Positions 1 to 6,792 of a DNA stretch of 7,690 nt are shown here, in pieces. Numbering within the stretch: the stretch's first letter is position 1; every line of letters begins with the position of its first letter. Origin of the DNA: an uncultured Tolumonas sp. (lineage in GTDB: Bacteria; Pseudomonadota; Gammaproteobacteria; Enterobacterales; Aeromonadaceae); NCBI GenBank assembly GCA_903931645.1, contig CAIZDF010000056.1, positions 1 through 7,690 on the forward strand, read 5' to 3'. The notes beneath the pieces were generated by a model, which worked only from the letters and a program-made list of their open reading frames with translations, searched no databases and was not told the DNA's origin. A program made the position numbers and the translations under genes.

Positions 1-99
1 AAAGAAAAACTTGACCAACTTTCAGAGAAAAGAAACATGAAGCTAAATAAAATGATTGAATACTTAATTGATAATGAATTCAATAATAATTGTGAATAA
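1..99 (+). CDS. C-terminal end of an unidentified gene (5' end outside window)
   Basis: Frame 1 is open from the left edge for 32 codons and ends in TAA at 97-99. The visible tail reads as a charged, asparagine- and lysine-rich segment (it begins KEKLDQLSEKRN and ends in DNEFNNNCE). The first part looks like the end of an amphipathic or coiled helix. Codon use is strongly AT-biased, as is common in accessory genes. An AT-rich inverted repeat starts one base before the stop codon ends, as expected at the end of a transcription unit. The gene converges on the integrase. No family can be assigned from so short a tail, and a chance open frame cannot be ruled out. Confidence 0.4.
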   Translation, partial: KEKLDQLSEKRNMKLNKMIEYLIDNEFNNNCE

Positions 100-123
100 T
101 TAACTATAGAAATAGTTAATTTT
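98..123 (+). terminator. AT-only hairpin after the left-edge gene, weak terminator candidate
   Basis: A perfect 10-bp inverted repeat (98-107 and 112-121) with the loop AGAA overlaps the stop codon of the left-edge gene and is followed by TT then AATCTT. Apart from one G-C pair the stem is all A-T, so it is weak as an intrinsic terminator. It could serve both convergent genes. A separate 14-bp perfect palindrome (ATCTTAATTAAGAT, 125-138) follows at once. Confidence 0.35.
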
Positions 124-195
124 AATCTTAATTAAGATATGACACCCTTAAAATGTTCAAGAGAGGTATCATATTCTATAAATATTATCTAATAG

Positions 196-1389
196 CTATT
201 TCGTTATCCAATAATCGACCATATCAGCCCATTGTTGAAGCATATCTCTGCGCTGCTCAGCATATTCAGCCTTATTATAAACAGCTCGAACACCACGCTG
301 TTCATGCGCCAAACATTTCTCGATCCAATCACTATTAAAACCAGCTTCATGCAGTAATGTTGAAGCTGTTCGTCTAAGATCATGGACTGATACTTTCTCT
401 ATTTTCTCTCCTGCCTCTTGTGCTAATTTCACTGCGGCATCAATAACACGATTTAATGTAGCCTGAGACATGGTCTTTTGGGAAGACTGATTATTTGATG
501 GTAATAAGTAATCAGAATAACCAGAGCATGTGTTAAAAGCCACCAAGATATCCAGTGCTTGTCTTGATAAATAAACAACATGCGGACGACCTGCTTTCAT
601 TCTGTTTGCAGGAATGGTCCAAGTTGCATTTTCAAAACTGATTTCATCCCATTTAGCATGCAATAATTCTGATTTACGAACCATCGTCAGCAAAATAAAT
701 CTAACAGCAAGTTTAATTGTTGGGATAGAACCAACCCGTTCAAGATATCTAGATAAAATACCGACTTCTTCAGGAGACAAACATCGCTCTCTTGCCTTAA
801 AAGTTGCAATGTTTGATGCGCGAATCAATTCAACTGGGTTCTCAATACGAACTCCAATACCATTTGCGAACCTGAATACGCTACTCATGATTTCGCGCAC
901 TTGCAGCGCGGTAGAAGGCGCACCTCTATCACGTATTCTCTCACAATGCGCCAGAACGCTCTCAGTGGTAATTTCTTTCAATAGCTTATTACTAAAGGCC
1001 GGTAAGATCTCCCTTTTGATAACGCCCCGTTTTAGATCAAATGTACTCTCTGCAACCTTTAGCGAAGTAAGCCATTTGTCGGTATATTCCCCAAAAGTAA
1101 GTTCTTCTTTGAGTTTCTTTTTACCGTCACTCTTTTCACAAGCTGGTGAAATACCTTGAGAAATTAGCTTTTTTGCTTCAATTAATTTATCTCTTGCATC
1201 GGCCAGGCCAATACCGTCAGAACCATACTTTCCGATCGTTAAGGTCTCCCTACGACCATTAATTCGGTAATCATATCGAAATGAAACCGTACCTTTGATG
1301 CTAACAGCTACATATAAGCCGTCTCGATCGACAACTTTGTAGAGTTTTTCCTTAGGTTTAAGATTTTTTAACTTAGTGTCTGTGAGCAT
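196..1389 (-). CDS. int: P4-type tyrosine site-specific integrase
   Basis: Catalyses integration and excision of the element by strand exchange through a tyrosine-DNA covalent intermediate. The 397-residue product has the family layout: an N-terminal arm-binding domain (about 1-85, with the typical start LTDTKLKNLKPKEKLYKV and the later TIGKYG and ARDKLIEAKKLI), a core-binding domain (about 95-190) and a C-terminal catalytic domain (about 200-390). The catalytic set is complete: R238 in TMVRKSEL, K265 in MKAGR, H336-x-x-R339 in VHDLRR, H362 in CLAHE and the nucleophile Y371 in RAVYNKAEY, nine residues after H362. Length is normal and no frameshift is seen, so it looks functional. I chose the ATG at 1389 because the family starts there; the frame is open to an ATG at 1434, but that would put the operator-like palindrome inside the gene. 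No strong Shine-Dalgarno sequence precedes 1389. The gene runs in the same direction as guaA, downstream of its terminator. Confidence 0.93.
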   Translation of the reverse strand: MLTDTKLKNLKPKEKLYKVVDRDGLYVAVSIKGTVSFRYDYRINGRRETLTIGKYGSDGIGLADARDKLIEAKKLISQGISPACEKSDGKKKLKEELTFGEYTDKWLTSLKVAESTFDLKRGVIKREILPAFSNKLLKEITTESVLAHCERIRDRGAPSTALQVREIMSSVFRFANGIGVRIENPVELIRASNIATFKARERCLSPEEVGILSRYLERVGSIPTIKLAVRFILLTMVRKSELLHAKWDEISFENATWTIPANRMKAGRPHVVYLSRQALDILVAFNTCSGYSDYLLPSNNQSSQKTMSQATLNRVIDAAVKLAQEAGEKIEKVSVHDLRRTASTLLHEAGFNSDWIEKCLAHEQRGVRAVYNKAEYAEQRRDMLQQWADMVDYWITK

Positions 1390-1400
1390 AGAAATAAAAA

Positions 1401-1420
1401 TACCGTCAGCGATGACGGTA
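1401..1420. promoter_or_regulatory. Palindrome upstream of int, candidate operator or integrase arm site
   Basis: TACCGTCA (1401-1408) and TGACGGTA (1413-1420) form a perfect 8-bp inverted repeat around the spacer GCGA. It starts 11 bases upstream of the int ATG and abuts a possible extended -10 element on the minus strand (TGC then TATCTT, 1421-1429), so transcription would begin inside it. That position suits repression of int by the integrase itself or by an element-encoded excision factor or repressor. The half-site recurs nearby (see the TACCG repeats). The inverted repeat is seen; its function is inferred. Confidence 0.45.
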
Positions 1421-1429
1421 AAGATAGCA
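1421..1429 (-). promoter_or_regulatory. Possible extended -10 element of the int promoter
   Basis: On the minus strand TGC is followed directly by TATCTT, a 4 of 6 match to the sigma-70 -10 box with the extended TGn motif. No good -35 box lies 17 bases upstream. The next AT-rich alternative is no better. The call rests mainly on its position between guaA and the int start codon. Confidence 0.25.
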
Positions 1430-1498
1430 CACAAAAATCAGATGAAAAGTTCAATACCGTCCAAAATACCGCGTGAAAATCGGAGCTTCACATATTAC

Positions 1499-1571
1499 CC
1501 TGTAGACAACCAGAAACAAAAAAGCCCCTAAAATTAGGGGCTTAGATTCAATAGATAGATGCCTGTAGACA
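1499..1571. repeat. 10-bp direct repeat CCTGTAGACA on both sides of the guaA terminator
   Basis: CCTGTAGACA occurs at 1499-1508 and again at 1562-1571, 63 bases apart start to start. The copies flank the terminator hairpin and lie on the element side of guaA. They could be a second class of integrase binding site or traces of an earlier recombination; nothing in the sequence decides. Confidence 0.4.
1516..1543 (-). terminator. Rho-independent terminator of the guaBA operon
   Basis: A perfect 10-bp inverted repeat (1522-1531 and 1534-1543) with a GGGGC core is followed on the minus strand by a run of six T and then GTTT. It lies 47 bases past the guaA stop codon and stops read-through from guaA towards int. 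On the plus strand the trailing sequence is not T-rich, so it acts in one direction. Confidence 0.85.
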
Positions 1572-1573
1572 TC

Positions 1574-1612
1574 AGTAAACAGACGTTTACTATTCCCACT
1601 CGATCGTTGCTG
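1574..1612. other. Candidate attachment site at the guaA 3' end
   Basis: The 3' end of guaA is the usual target of guaA-type integrases, so the crossover core should lie in or just past the last codons. Here AGTAAAC (1574-1580) and GTTTACT (1585-1591) make a perfect 7-bp inverted repeat around AGAC, overlapping the guaA stop codon (1590-1592). Paired inverted core sites around a short spacer are the usual form of a tyrosine recombinase crossover site. A hairpin of no recombination role is equally possible. The partner site is not in the window. Confidence 0.4.
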
Positions 1613-3167
1613 GCGGCTTACCAGAAATATCGTAAACCACGCGGCTGATGCCGTTCACTTCGTTGATAATGCGGTTTGATACATGACCTAAGAACTCATA
1701 AGGCAAGTGAGCCCAATGCGCGGTCATGAAATCGATTGTTTCTACCGCACGCAGTGAAACAACCCAGTCATATTTACGACCATCGCCCATAACACCGACA
1801 GAACGAACCGGCAGGAATACGGTGAATGCTTGACTGACCTTGTGATACAACTCAGCTTTGTGCAGTTCTTCGATGAAGATAGCATCGGCACGACGCAGTA
1901 AGTCGCAATACTCTTTCTTCACTTCACCCAGCACACGAACACCTAAGCCAGGGCCTGGGAACGGATGACGGTACAGCATGTTGTACGGCAGACCCAGCTC
2001 TAAACCAACACGGCGAACTTCATCTTTAAACAGTTCACGCAGTGGCTCAACCAAGCCCATCTTCATATCGTCAGGCAGACCGCCTACGTTATGATGTGAT
2101 TTGATCACATGCGCTTTACCGGTTTTAGACGCCGCAGATTCAATCACGTCAGGGTAAATAGTGCCCTGAGCCAGCCATTTGGCATTTTTCAGTTTTTTCG
2201 ATTCATCATCGAACACTTCAACAAACACACGACCGATTGCTTTACGTTTCAGCTCAGGATCAGCAATGCCTTTCAGCGCAGACAGGAAACGCTCTTCCGC
2301 ATCCACCTTGATAATGTTCAGCCCAAAATGGTCGCCAAACATTTCCATTACTTGCTGGCCTTCATGCAGACGCAGCAGGCCGTTATCGACAAATACGCAA
2401 GTCAGTTTCTTACCAATCGCACGATGGATCAGCATCGCGACAACTGATGAATCCACACCACCAGACAGACCCAGGATCACTTCATCGTCACCAACCTGTT
2501 CTTTGATACGAGCAATCGCATCTTCGATAATAGTGGCCGGAGTCCACAAAGCATCACACTTACAAACTTCTTTCACAAAACGCTCCAGCATGCGGGCGCC
2601 TTGTTTGGTGTGTGTTACTTCAGGGTGGAATTGCACACCATAGAAGCGTTTTGCTTCATTCGCCATCGCGGCATGCGGGCAAGTTGGTGTCGCAGCAATG
2701 GTTTCAAAACCAGCAGGAATAGTGGCAACTTTATCACCGTGGCTCATCCACACATCCAGTTCTGGACGGCCATTTTCTGCAATCGCGTCTTCGATGTTGT
2801 GGAACAGCTCGCTGTCTTTTACCAGCTGTACTTTCGCGTAACCAAACTCACGTTTGTCTGAGCTTTCTACACTGCCGCCCAGCTGTTCAGCCATGGTCTG
2901 CATGCCGTAGCAAACACCCAAAACAGGAACACCAGCGTTAAACACATATTCCGGTGCGCGCGGGCTGTCAGTTTCAGTGACTGACTCAGGGCCGCCAGAC
3001 AGAATGATCCCGTTCGGTTTGAATTCGCGGATCTGTTCTTCAGTAACATCCCAAGCCCACAATTCGCAATACACACCGATTTCACGCACACGACGTGCAA
3101 TCAGCTGAGTATATTGCGAACCGAAGTCCAGGATCAGAATACGGTGTTCGTGAATATTTTTGCTCAT
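1590..3167 (-). CDS. guaA: GMP synthetase, glutamine-hydrolysing
   Basis: Converts XMP, glutamine and ATP to GMP, the last step of guanine nucleotide synthesis, in the cytosol. The product has 525 residues, the same length as E. coli GuaA. The N-terminal class I glutamine amidotransferase domain (about 1-200) carries the triad C86 (GVCYGMQ), H181 and E183 (QFHPE). The ATP-pyrophosphatase domain follows with the P-loop SGGVDS (235-240) and then the C-terminal dimerisation domain ending in PPATIEWE. I chose the ATG at 3167 because [20 protein letters not shown] matches the family start and an AGGA box lies five bases upstream; in-frame ATGs six and five codons earlier lack a ribosome site. It is second in an operon after guaB, 98 bases away. 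The stop is TAG, right at the edge of the integrated element, and the C-terminus is intact, so integration has not damaged the protein. Confidence 0.98.
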   Translation of the reverse strand: MSKNIHEHRILILDFGSQYTQLIARRVREIGVYCELWAWDVTEEQIREFKPNGIILSGGPESVTETDSPRAPEYVFNAGVPVLGVCYGMQTMAEQLGGSVESSDKREFGYAKVQLVKDSELFHNIEDAIAENGRPELDVWMSHGDKVATIPAGFETIAATPTCPHAAMANEAKRFYGVQFHPEVTHTKQGARMLERFVKEVCKCDALWTPATIIEDAIARIKEQVGDDEVILGLSGGVDSSVVAMLIHRAIGKKLTCVFVDNGLLRLHEGQQVMEMFGDHFGLNIIKVDAEERFLSALKGIADPELKRKAIGRVFVEVFDDESKKLKNAKWLAQGTIYPDVIESAASKTGKAHVIKSHHNVGGLPDDMKMGLVEPLRELFKDEVRRVGLELGLPYNMLYRHPFPGPGLGVRVLGEVKKEYCDLLRRADAIFIEELHKAELYHKVSQAFTVFLPVRSVGVMGDGRKYDWVVSLRAVETIDFMTAHWAHLPYEFLGHVSNRIINEVNGISRVVYDISGKPPATIEWE

Positions 3168-3198
3168 GGTCGTCCTAATCATCATTAAGGAGAGGCCA

Positions 3199-3224
3199 AT
3201 ACAAGAATCAATCAGATCTTGTAT
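3199..3224 (-). other. Hairpin in the guaB-guaA spacer, guaA-proximal
   Basis: ATACAAGA (3199-3206) and TCTTGTAT (3217-3224) form a perfect 8-bp stem with a 10-base loop in the guaBA transcript, ending about 31 bases before the guaA start. It has no T-run and is AT-rich. It might affect mRNA stability or guaA translation; no function can be shown. Confidence 0.4.
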
Positions 3225-3225
3225 G

Positions 3226-3253
3226 AAATAAATCAGGGCGCTATGCGCCCTGA
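3226..3253 (-). terminator. GC-rich hairpin after guaB, possible partial terminator
   Basis: TCAGGGCGC (3233-3241) and GCGCCCTGA (3245-3253) form a perfect 9-bp stem with a three-base loop, 12 bases past the guaB stop codon. On the minus strand it is followed by TTTATTTC, an imperfect T-run. It could terminate a fraction of transcripts between guaB and guaA, or protect the 3' end of a processed guaB message. Confidence 0.5.
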
Positions 3254-3265
3254 CTGTCTGTCAAT

Positions 3266-4729
3266 TTAGCCCATGCGATAGTTCGGGGCTTCTTTCGTAA
3301 TCGTCACATCGTGGACGTGGGATTCCTGGATCCCTGCACCACTGATCTTCACGAATTCGGCCTTAGTACGCAAGTCTTCTATTGTAGCACTACCAGTGAG
3401 GCCCATGGCAGAGCGTAAACCACCCATTTGTTGATGGATGATCTCTTTTAACCAGCCTTTGTAAGGAACACGGCCTTCGATACCTTCTGGAACCAGCTTA
3501 TCGGCTGCATTGTCTGACTGGAAATAACGGTCAGAAGAACCTTTAGACATCGCGCCTAATGAACCCATACCACGGTAAGATTTAAATGAACGGCCTTGGT
3601 ACAGTTCAATTTCGCCTGGAGACTCTTCAGTACCTGCGAACATAGAACCAACCATCACCAGACTAGCACCTGCCGCGATAGATTTCGCGATATCGCCAGA
3701 GAAGCGGATACCACCGTCAGCGATAACCGGAATACCTGAACCTTCCAATGCGCCAGCGGCATCAGAGATAGCGGTGATTTGTGGCACACCACAACCGTTG
3801 ACGATACGAGTTGTACAAATAGAGCCTGGGCCGATACCGACCTTAACAGCACTCACACCTGCTTCAACCAGTGCTTCTGCACCTTTCGCTGTCGCCACGT
3901 TACCACCGACGATCTGCAGGTTTGGATATTCTTTACGTGTGTCGCGAATACGATCCAATACGCCTTGTGAATGACCATGTGAAGAGTCAATCAGCAGCAC
4001 GTCAACACCGGCAGCCACCAGCGCAGCAACACGCTCTTCGTTACCAGCACCCGCACCCACAGCAGCACCAACACGTAAACGACCCATCGCATCTTTACAC
4101 GCGTTCGGTTTGCTTTCTGCTTTCTGGAAATCTTTAACCGTGATCATACCGGTCAGTTTGAAATCGTCGTTAACGATCAGCACTTTCTCGATGCGGTGTT
4201 TTTGCATCAACGCCTGAACCACTTCACGCGAGGCATTTTCATGCACAGTGACCAGACGCGCTTTCGGCGTCATCACTTCATGCACCAGCATGTTCAGATC
4301 GGTCACGAAACGAACGTCACGACCCGTGATGATACCCATCAGTGAACCGTCAGTGTCCACAACCGGAAAACCACCAAAACCGCTCATGAAGGTCAGCTCT
4401 TTGATCTGAGCAATAGTCATGTCTGGGCGAACAGTTACCGGATCGGTCACGATGCCACTTTCGAACTTTTTAACGCGACGAACTTTGTCCGCCTGCTGTT
4501 CGATAGACATGTTTTTATGGATGAAACCGAGACCACCTTCCTGAGCCAGCGCAATCGCTAAACGAGCACCGGTTACGGTATCCATTGCAGCGGAAGCCAT
4601 AGGAATGTTCAGCACGATATCTTTTGTCAGATGAGTGCGCAGATCTGCGGTATTAGGAAGAACGATTGAATGAGCAGGGACTAACAGAACGTCGTCAAAA
4701 GTCAGTGCTTCTTTGGCTATGCGTAACAT
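3266..4729 (-). CDS. guaB: IMP dehydrogenase
   Basis: Oxidises IMP to XMP with NAD+, the committed step to guanine nucleotides, as a cytosolic tetramer. The 487-residue product is one residue shorter than E. coli GuaB and is collinear with it. The (beta/alpha)8 barrel is interrupted by a pair of CBS domains at about 93-205, which in this family sense adenine and guanine nucleotides. Active-site features are the Cys loop [10 protein letters not shown] with C305, the IMP phosphate-binding region around ADGGIR (337-342) and GSM (361-363), and the mobile flap with R401-Y402 (SSDRYFQ). The ATG at 4729 gives the family start [21 protein letters not shown] and has GGTGAG about eight bases upstream. 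It is first in the guaBA operon and divergent from xseA. Nothing is missing; A45 in IPMASAAMD, where L or V is usual, is a mild substitution. Confidence 0.98.
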   Translation of the reverse strand: MLRIAKEALTFDDVLLVPAHSIVLPNTADLRTHLTKDIVLNIPMASAAMDTVTGARLAIALAQEGGLGFIHKNMSIEQQADKVRRVKKFESGIVTDPVTVRPDMTIAQIKELTFMSGFGGFPVVDTDGSLMGIITGRDVRFVTDLNMLVHEVMTPKARLVTVHENASREVVQALMQKHRIEKVLIVNDDFKLTGMITVKDFQKAESKPNACKDAMGRLRVGAAVGAGAGNEERVAALVAAGVDVLLIDSSHGHSQGVLDRIRDTRKEYPNLQIVGGNVATAKGAEALVEAGVSAVKVGIGPGSICTTRIVNGCGVPQITAISDAAGALEGSGIPVIADGGIRFSGDIAKSIAAGASLVMVGSMFAGTEESPGEIELYQGRSFKSYRGMGSLGAMSKGSSDRYFQSDNAADKLVPEGIEGRVPYKGWLKEIIHQQMGGLRSAMGLTGSATIEDLRTKAEFVKISGAGIQESHVHDVTITKEAPNYRMG

Positions 4730-4783
4730 GGCAACATCTCACCGTTAATGTATGAAAGGGGGTGGGTAAAATATTGCAGCGAG

Positions 4784-4812
4784 ATTTTAGGCACTTCATA
4801 GGGGTTGGTAAA
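4784..4812 (-). promoter_or_regulatory. Probable sigma-70 promoter of guaBA
   Basis: On the minus strand TTTACC (4807-4812, 4 of 6 to TTGACA) is followed after 17 bases by TAAAAT (4784-4789, 5 of 6 to TATAAT). The start would fall near 4777, leaving a leader of about 48 bases. Just downstream is a fairly GC-rich stretch (CTCGCTGC), and upstream lie A-tracts (a run of eight A on the minus strand at about 4836-4843), reminiscent of growth-rate-controlled promoters. E. coli guaB is under stringent control, so similar control here is plausible but inferred. Confidence 0.5.
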
Positions 4813-4819
4813 GCATTTT

Positions 4820-4835
4820 TGCGTTTTAAATCACA
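4820..4835 (-). promoter_or_regulatory. Possible CRP-like half-site upstream of the guaB promoter
   Basis: On the minus strand TGTGA, six bases, then ACGCA: the first half matches the CRP consensus fully (AAATGTGAT in context), the second half only 3 of 5. Its centre would be about 50 bases upstream of the predicted guaB start, not a standard activating position. It lies between guaB and xseA, so it could act on either gene or on neither. Confidence 0.2.
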
Positions 4836-4904
4836 TTTTTTTTCGCGAAGCATGCAGGTCATTGTTATTATTAGCGCCTGTTCCAGCAAATTAAGAGCGA
4901 ATCC

Positions 4905-6251
4905 GTGGCTATATCACAACCTATTATCTACACCGTCAGCCGGTTGAATACCGTTGTTCGTCTCTTATTGGAACAGGAAATGGGGCTCGTTTGGCTGACG
5001 GCCGAAATCTCTAATCTGGTACAGCACAGCTCTGGTCATTGGTACTTCACACTGAAAGATTCTCAGGCACAAGTTAAAGCCGCCATGTTCAAAGGGCAAA
5101 ACCGACGTGTCAGTTTTCGACCACAGAATGGCCAACAGATCCTCGTACAAGGGCAACTCTCTTTGTATGAAGCACGAGGCGATTACCAGCTGATTGTAGA
5201 GAAAATGCAACCGGCTGGTGATGGGCTGTTGCAGATGAAACTGGAAGCCTTAAAAGCCCAGCTGACAGCGGAAGGATTATTTGCGCCAAGCCGTAAACGC
5301 CCCCTCCCTGCGCAACCAAAACAGATCGGCATTATCACCTCTCCAACCGGCGCGGCTGTGCACGATATGTTGACGATACTGGCCCGACGAGATCCATCCT
5401 TACCGGTGATTTTATATCCCAGCGCCGTACAGGGTGAAAGTGCGGTTCCAGCACTGCTGGCTGCGTTAGAAACCGCCTGGCGACGGGATGAATGTGATTT
5501 ATTGATCATCGGTCGCGGTGGTGGTTCGCTGGAAGATCTCTGGTGTTTTAACGATGAGCGCGTAGTGCGTGCAATAGCCAGCAGCCCGATCCCTATTGTC
5601 AGTGCGGTCGGTCATGAAACGGATGTTACGCTGGCTGATTTCGCTGCAGATCTCCGCGCCCCGACCCCATCTGCTGCAGCGGAGTTAGTCAGCCGGGATC
5701 AACAGCAACAACTGCATCGTTTAACGCAATTTATACAACGCCTGAAACAAGCGATCTTGTTGCAACAACAACGTTATGTATTACGTTGGCAACAGCAACA
5801 ATCGCGCTTGGCGGCACAAAATCCGCAATATCAGTTACAACAAAAAATGCAGCGGCAGGATGAGTTGCAATGGCGTTTAGAACGCGTAATGAAGCAACAG
5901 TTAAATAACTCATCGCGCCATTACGCAGAGCAAACTCAACGTTTGCAGCAAGCATCACCAGCGCGACATTTATCAACGCTGAAGCAGCAACATGAATTTC
6001 TGCAACAACGCTTGCTCAAGGCGATACAAAATCGGCAACAAGCCAGCCAACAACAACTGGCACAGTTAAGTGGACAGCTACAGGCACTGAGTCCGCTGCA
6101 AGTGTTAGCCCGGGGTTATTCAGTGACTACCAATATGAGTGGTAAGTTGATCCATGAATATTCCCAGGTAACTCCCGGAGAGCAGTTAAATATTCAATTA
6201 GGCAAAGGTGCTTTGCGAGTAAGAACCGAAGAGATTAAATCCGAAACCTGA
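4905..6251 (+). CDS. xseA: Exonuclease VII large subunit
   Basis: Catalytic subunit of exonuclease VII, which degrades single-stranded DNA from both ends in mismatch repair and recombination and works with several copies of the small subunit XseB (not in the window). The 448-residue product starts with an OB-fold DNA-binding domain (about 1-100: [30 protein letters not shown]). The catalytic domain (about 125-265) carries D154, R204 in [11 protein letters not shown], and H237 and D240 in GHETD, equivalent to residues shown to matter in E. coli. A long glutamine-rich coiled coil (about 265-395) follows, then the C-terminal LARGYSVTT segment. The start is GTG at 4905: it gives the family N-terminus and has AGAG seven bases upstream, though the frame is open further upstream without a good start. 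It is divergent from guaB and convergent with yciA. Confidence 0.96.
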   Translation: MAISQPIIYTVSRLNTVVRLLLEQEMGLVWLTAEISNLVQHSSGHWYFTLKDSQAQVKAAMFKGQNRRVSFRPQNGQQILVQGQLSLYEARGDYQLIVEKMQPAGDGLLQMKLEALKAQLTAEGLFAPSRKRPLPAQPKQIGIITSPTGAAVHDMLTILARRDPSLPVILYPSAVQGESAVPALLAALETAWRRDECDLLIIGRGGGSLEDLWCFNDERVVRAIASSPIPIVSAVGHETDVTLADFAADLRAPTPSAAAELVSRDQQQQLHRLTQFIQRLKQAILLQQQRYVLRWQQQQSRLAAQNPQYQLQQKMQRQDELQWRLERVMKQQLNNSSRHYAEQTQRLQQASPARHLSTLKQQHEFLQQRLLKAIQNRQQASQQQLAQLSGQLQALSPLQVLARGYSVTTNMSGKLIHEYSQVTPGEQLNIQLGKGALRVRTEEIKSET

Positions 6252-6262
6252 CTGCATTCGTT

Positions 6263-6661
6263 CTAATCTTTAGGAACCAGACGAGGATGCCCTGTGTCAT
6301 CGATAGCCACATAAGTAAATACCGCTTCGGTGACACAATGGCGGTCATAACGTTCTGAACGCAGCAACGGTTTGATCCAAACCTCAAGCTTGATGGTAAT
6401 AGAAGTATTTCCTATCCGTGTACATTCACCGTGTACACATACAGCATCGCCCACTTTTACCGGTTGATGAAAGGTCATCGCTTCAACCGCAACCGTTGCA
6501 ATTCGTCCCCGTGCAATTTCAGTAGCTAACATGCCGCCAGCTAAATCCATTTGAGACATGATCCAACCACCAAAAATATCACCGTTCTGATTGGTGTCAG
6601 CAGGCATCGCTTGGGTGCGGATGATCAGATCACCTTTCGGATCGCGTTTCGCATCGTTCAT
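6263..6661 (-). CDS. yciA: YciA-type acyl-CoA thioesterase
   Basis: Cytosolic hotdog-fold thioesterase that hydrolyses a broad range of acyl-CoA esters to free CoA and the acid. The 132-residue product has the same length as E. coli YciA and aligns throughout. The signature MPADTNQNGDIFGGWIMSQMD (19-39) includes the NGDIFGGW loop and D39, the expected catalytic acid on the hotdog helix. The later EAMTFHQPVKVGD segment (about 60-72) is also typical. Family members are hexamers and are inhibited by CoA. The start ATG at 6661 gives the family N-terminus; only a weak AAGAG-type ribosome site precedes it. The stop codon lies 11 bases from the xseA stop, the two genes converge, and I see no terminator hairpin between them. 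The physiological substrate here cannot be read from sequence. Confidence 0.95.
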   Translation of the reverse strand: MNDAKRDPKGDLIIRTQAMPADTNQNGDIFGGWIMSQMDLAGGMLATEIARGRIATVAVEAMTFHQPVKVGDAVCVHGECTRIGNTSITIKLEVWIKPLLRSERYDRHCVTEAVFTYVAIDDTGHPRLVPKD

Positions 6662-6792
6662 TTTCAGCTCTTCATGTAATCAAAATGTTAAATATACTCG
6701 CCGAAAACTCTTTTTCCTATGCTAATAAACACTTACCAAGTAATGCGTTTTCAACTTGTTATACCGTTGGTTACCTAACTAAGCACGATGTT
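6662..6792. other. AT-rich spacer between yciA and ychE
   Basis: This 131-base gap must hold the yciA promoter and the 3' end of the ychE transcript. On the minus strand GAGTATATTTAA gives a possible -10 box (TATATT) about 35 bases before the yciA start, without a convincing -35. No clear terminator hairpin and no gene were found. Confidence 0.3.

Larger units (their letters stand above)
1122..1473. repeat. Scattered TACCGTC-type repeats around the int start
   Basis: TACCGTCA occurs on the plus strand at 1122-1129, 1212-1219 and 1401-1408 and on the minus strand at 1413-1420. Degenerate copies are TACCGTCC (1455-1462) and TACCGCG (1467-1473), which are 12 bases apart start to start. Short direct repeats of this kind flank the attachment sites of many lambda- and P4-type integrases, where they bind the N-terminal domain. 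The copies at 1122 and 1212 lie inside the int coding region and may be chance. Confidence 0.35.
1..1590. mobile_element. Integrase-bearing end of an element integrated at the 3' end of guaA (partial)
   Basis: This stretch holds a complete P4-type integrase gene and the end of an unidentified gene, and it butts directly against the 3' end of guaA. Integrases of this family commonly lie next to their attachment site, and the guaA 3' end is a recognised integration hotspot for genomic islands. The first 180 bases are about 22% GC by hand count, well below the guaBA region. The element continues past the left edge, so its size, cargo and distal attachment site are unseen. No second copy of the guaA 3' end was seen in the window. 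The right boundary at about the guaA stop codon is inferred from gene order, not from a matched pair of repeats. Confidence 0.7.

Noticed and set aside
137..174. Imperfect inverted repeat ATATGACACC / GGTATCATAT after the integrase stop
   Set aside because: One mismatch, 18-base loop, AT-rich surroundings and no T-run; not enough for a terminator or attachment site.
614..1159. 181-codon open frame on the plus strand
   Set aside because: It is antisense to the integrase, whose full catalytic set is intact; no ribosome site or family match.
1390..1434. Longer integrase start at 1434
   Set aside because: The extra 15 residues have no counterpart in the family, the standard N-terminus begins at 1389, and the palindrome and possible -10 element would fall inside the gene.
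2109..2861. Several plus-strand open frames opposite guaA
   Set aside because: They are shadows of the strongly conserved guaA coding strand.
4809..4824. Full PurR operator upstream of guaB
   Set aside because: Only one half (ACGCAAA) matches; the other half is poor, so it is mentioned as a half-site only.
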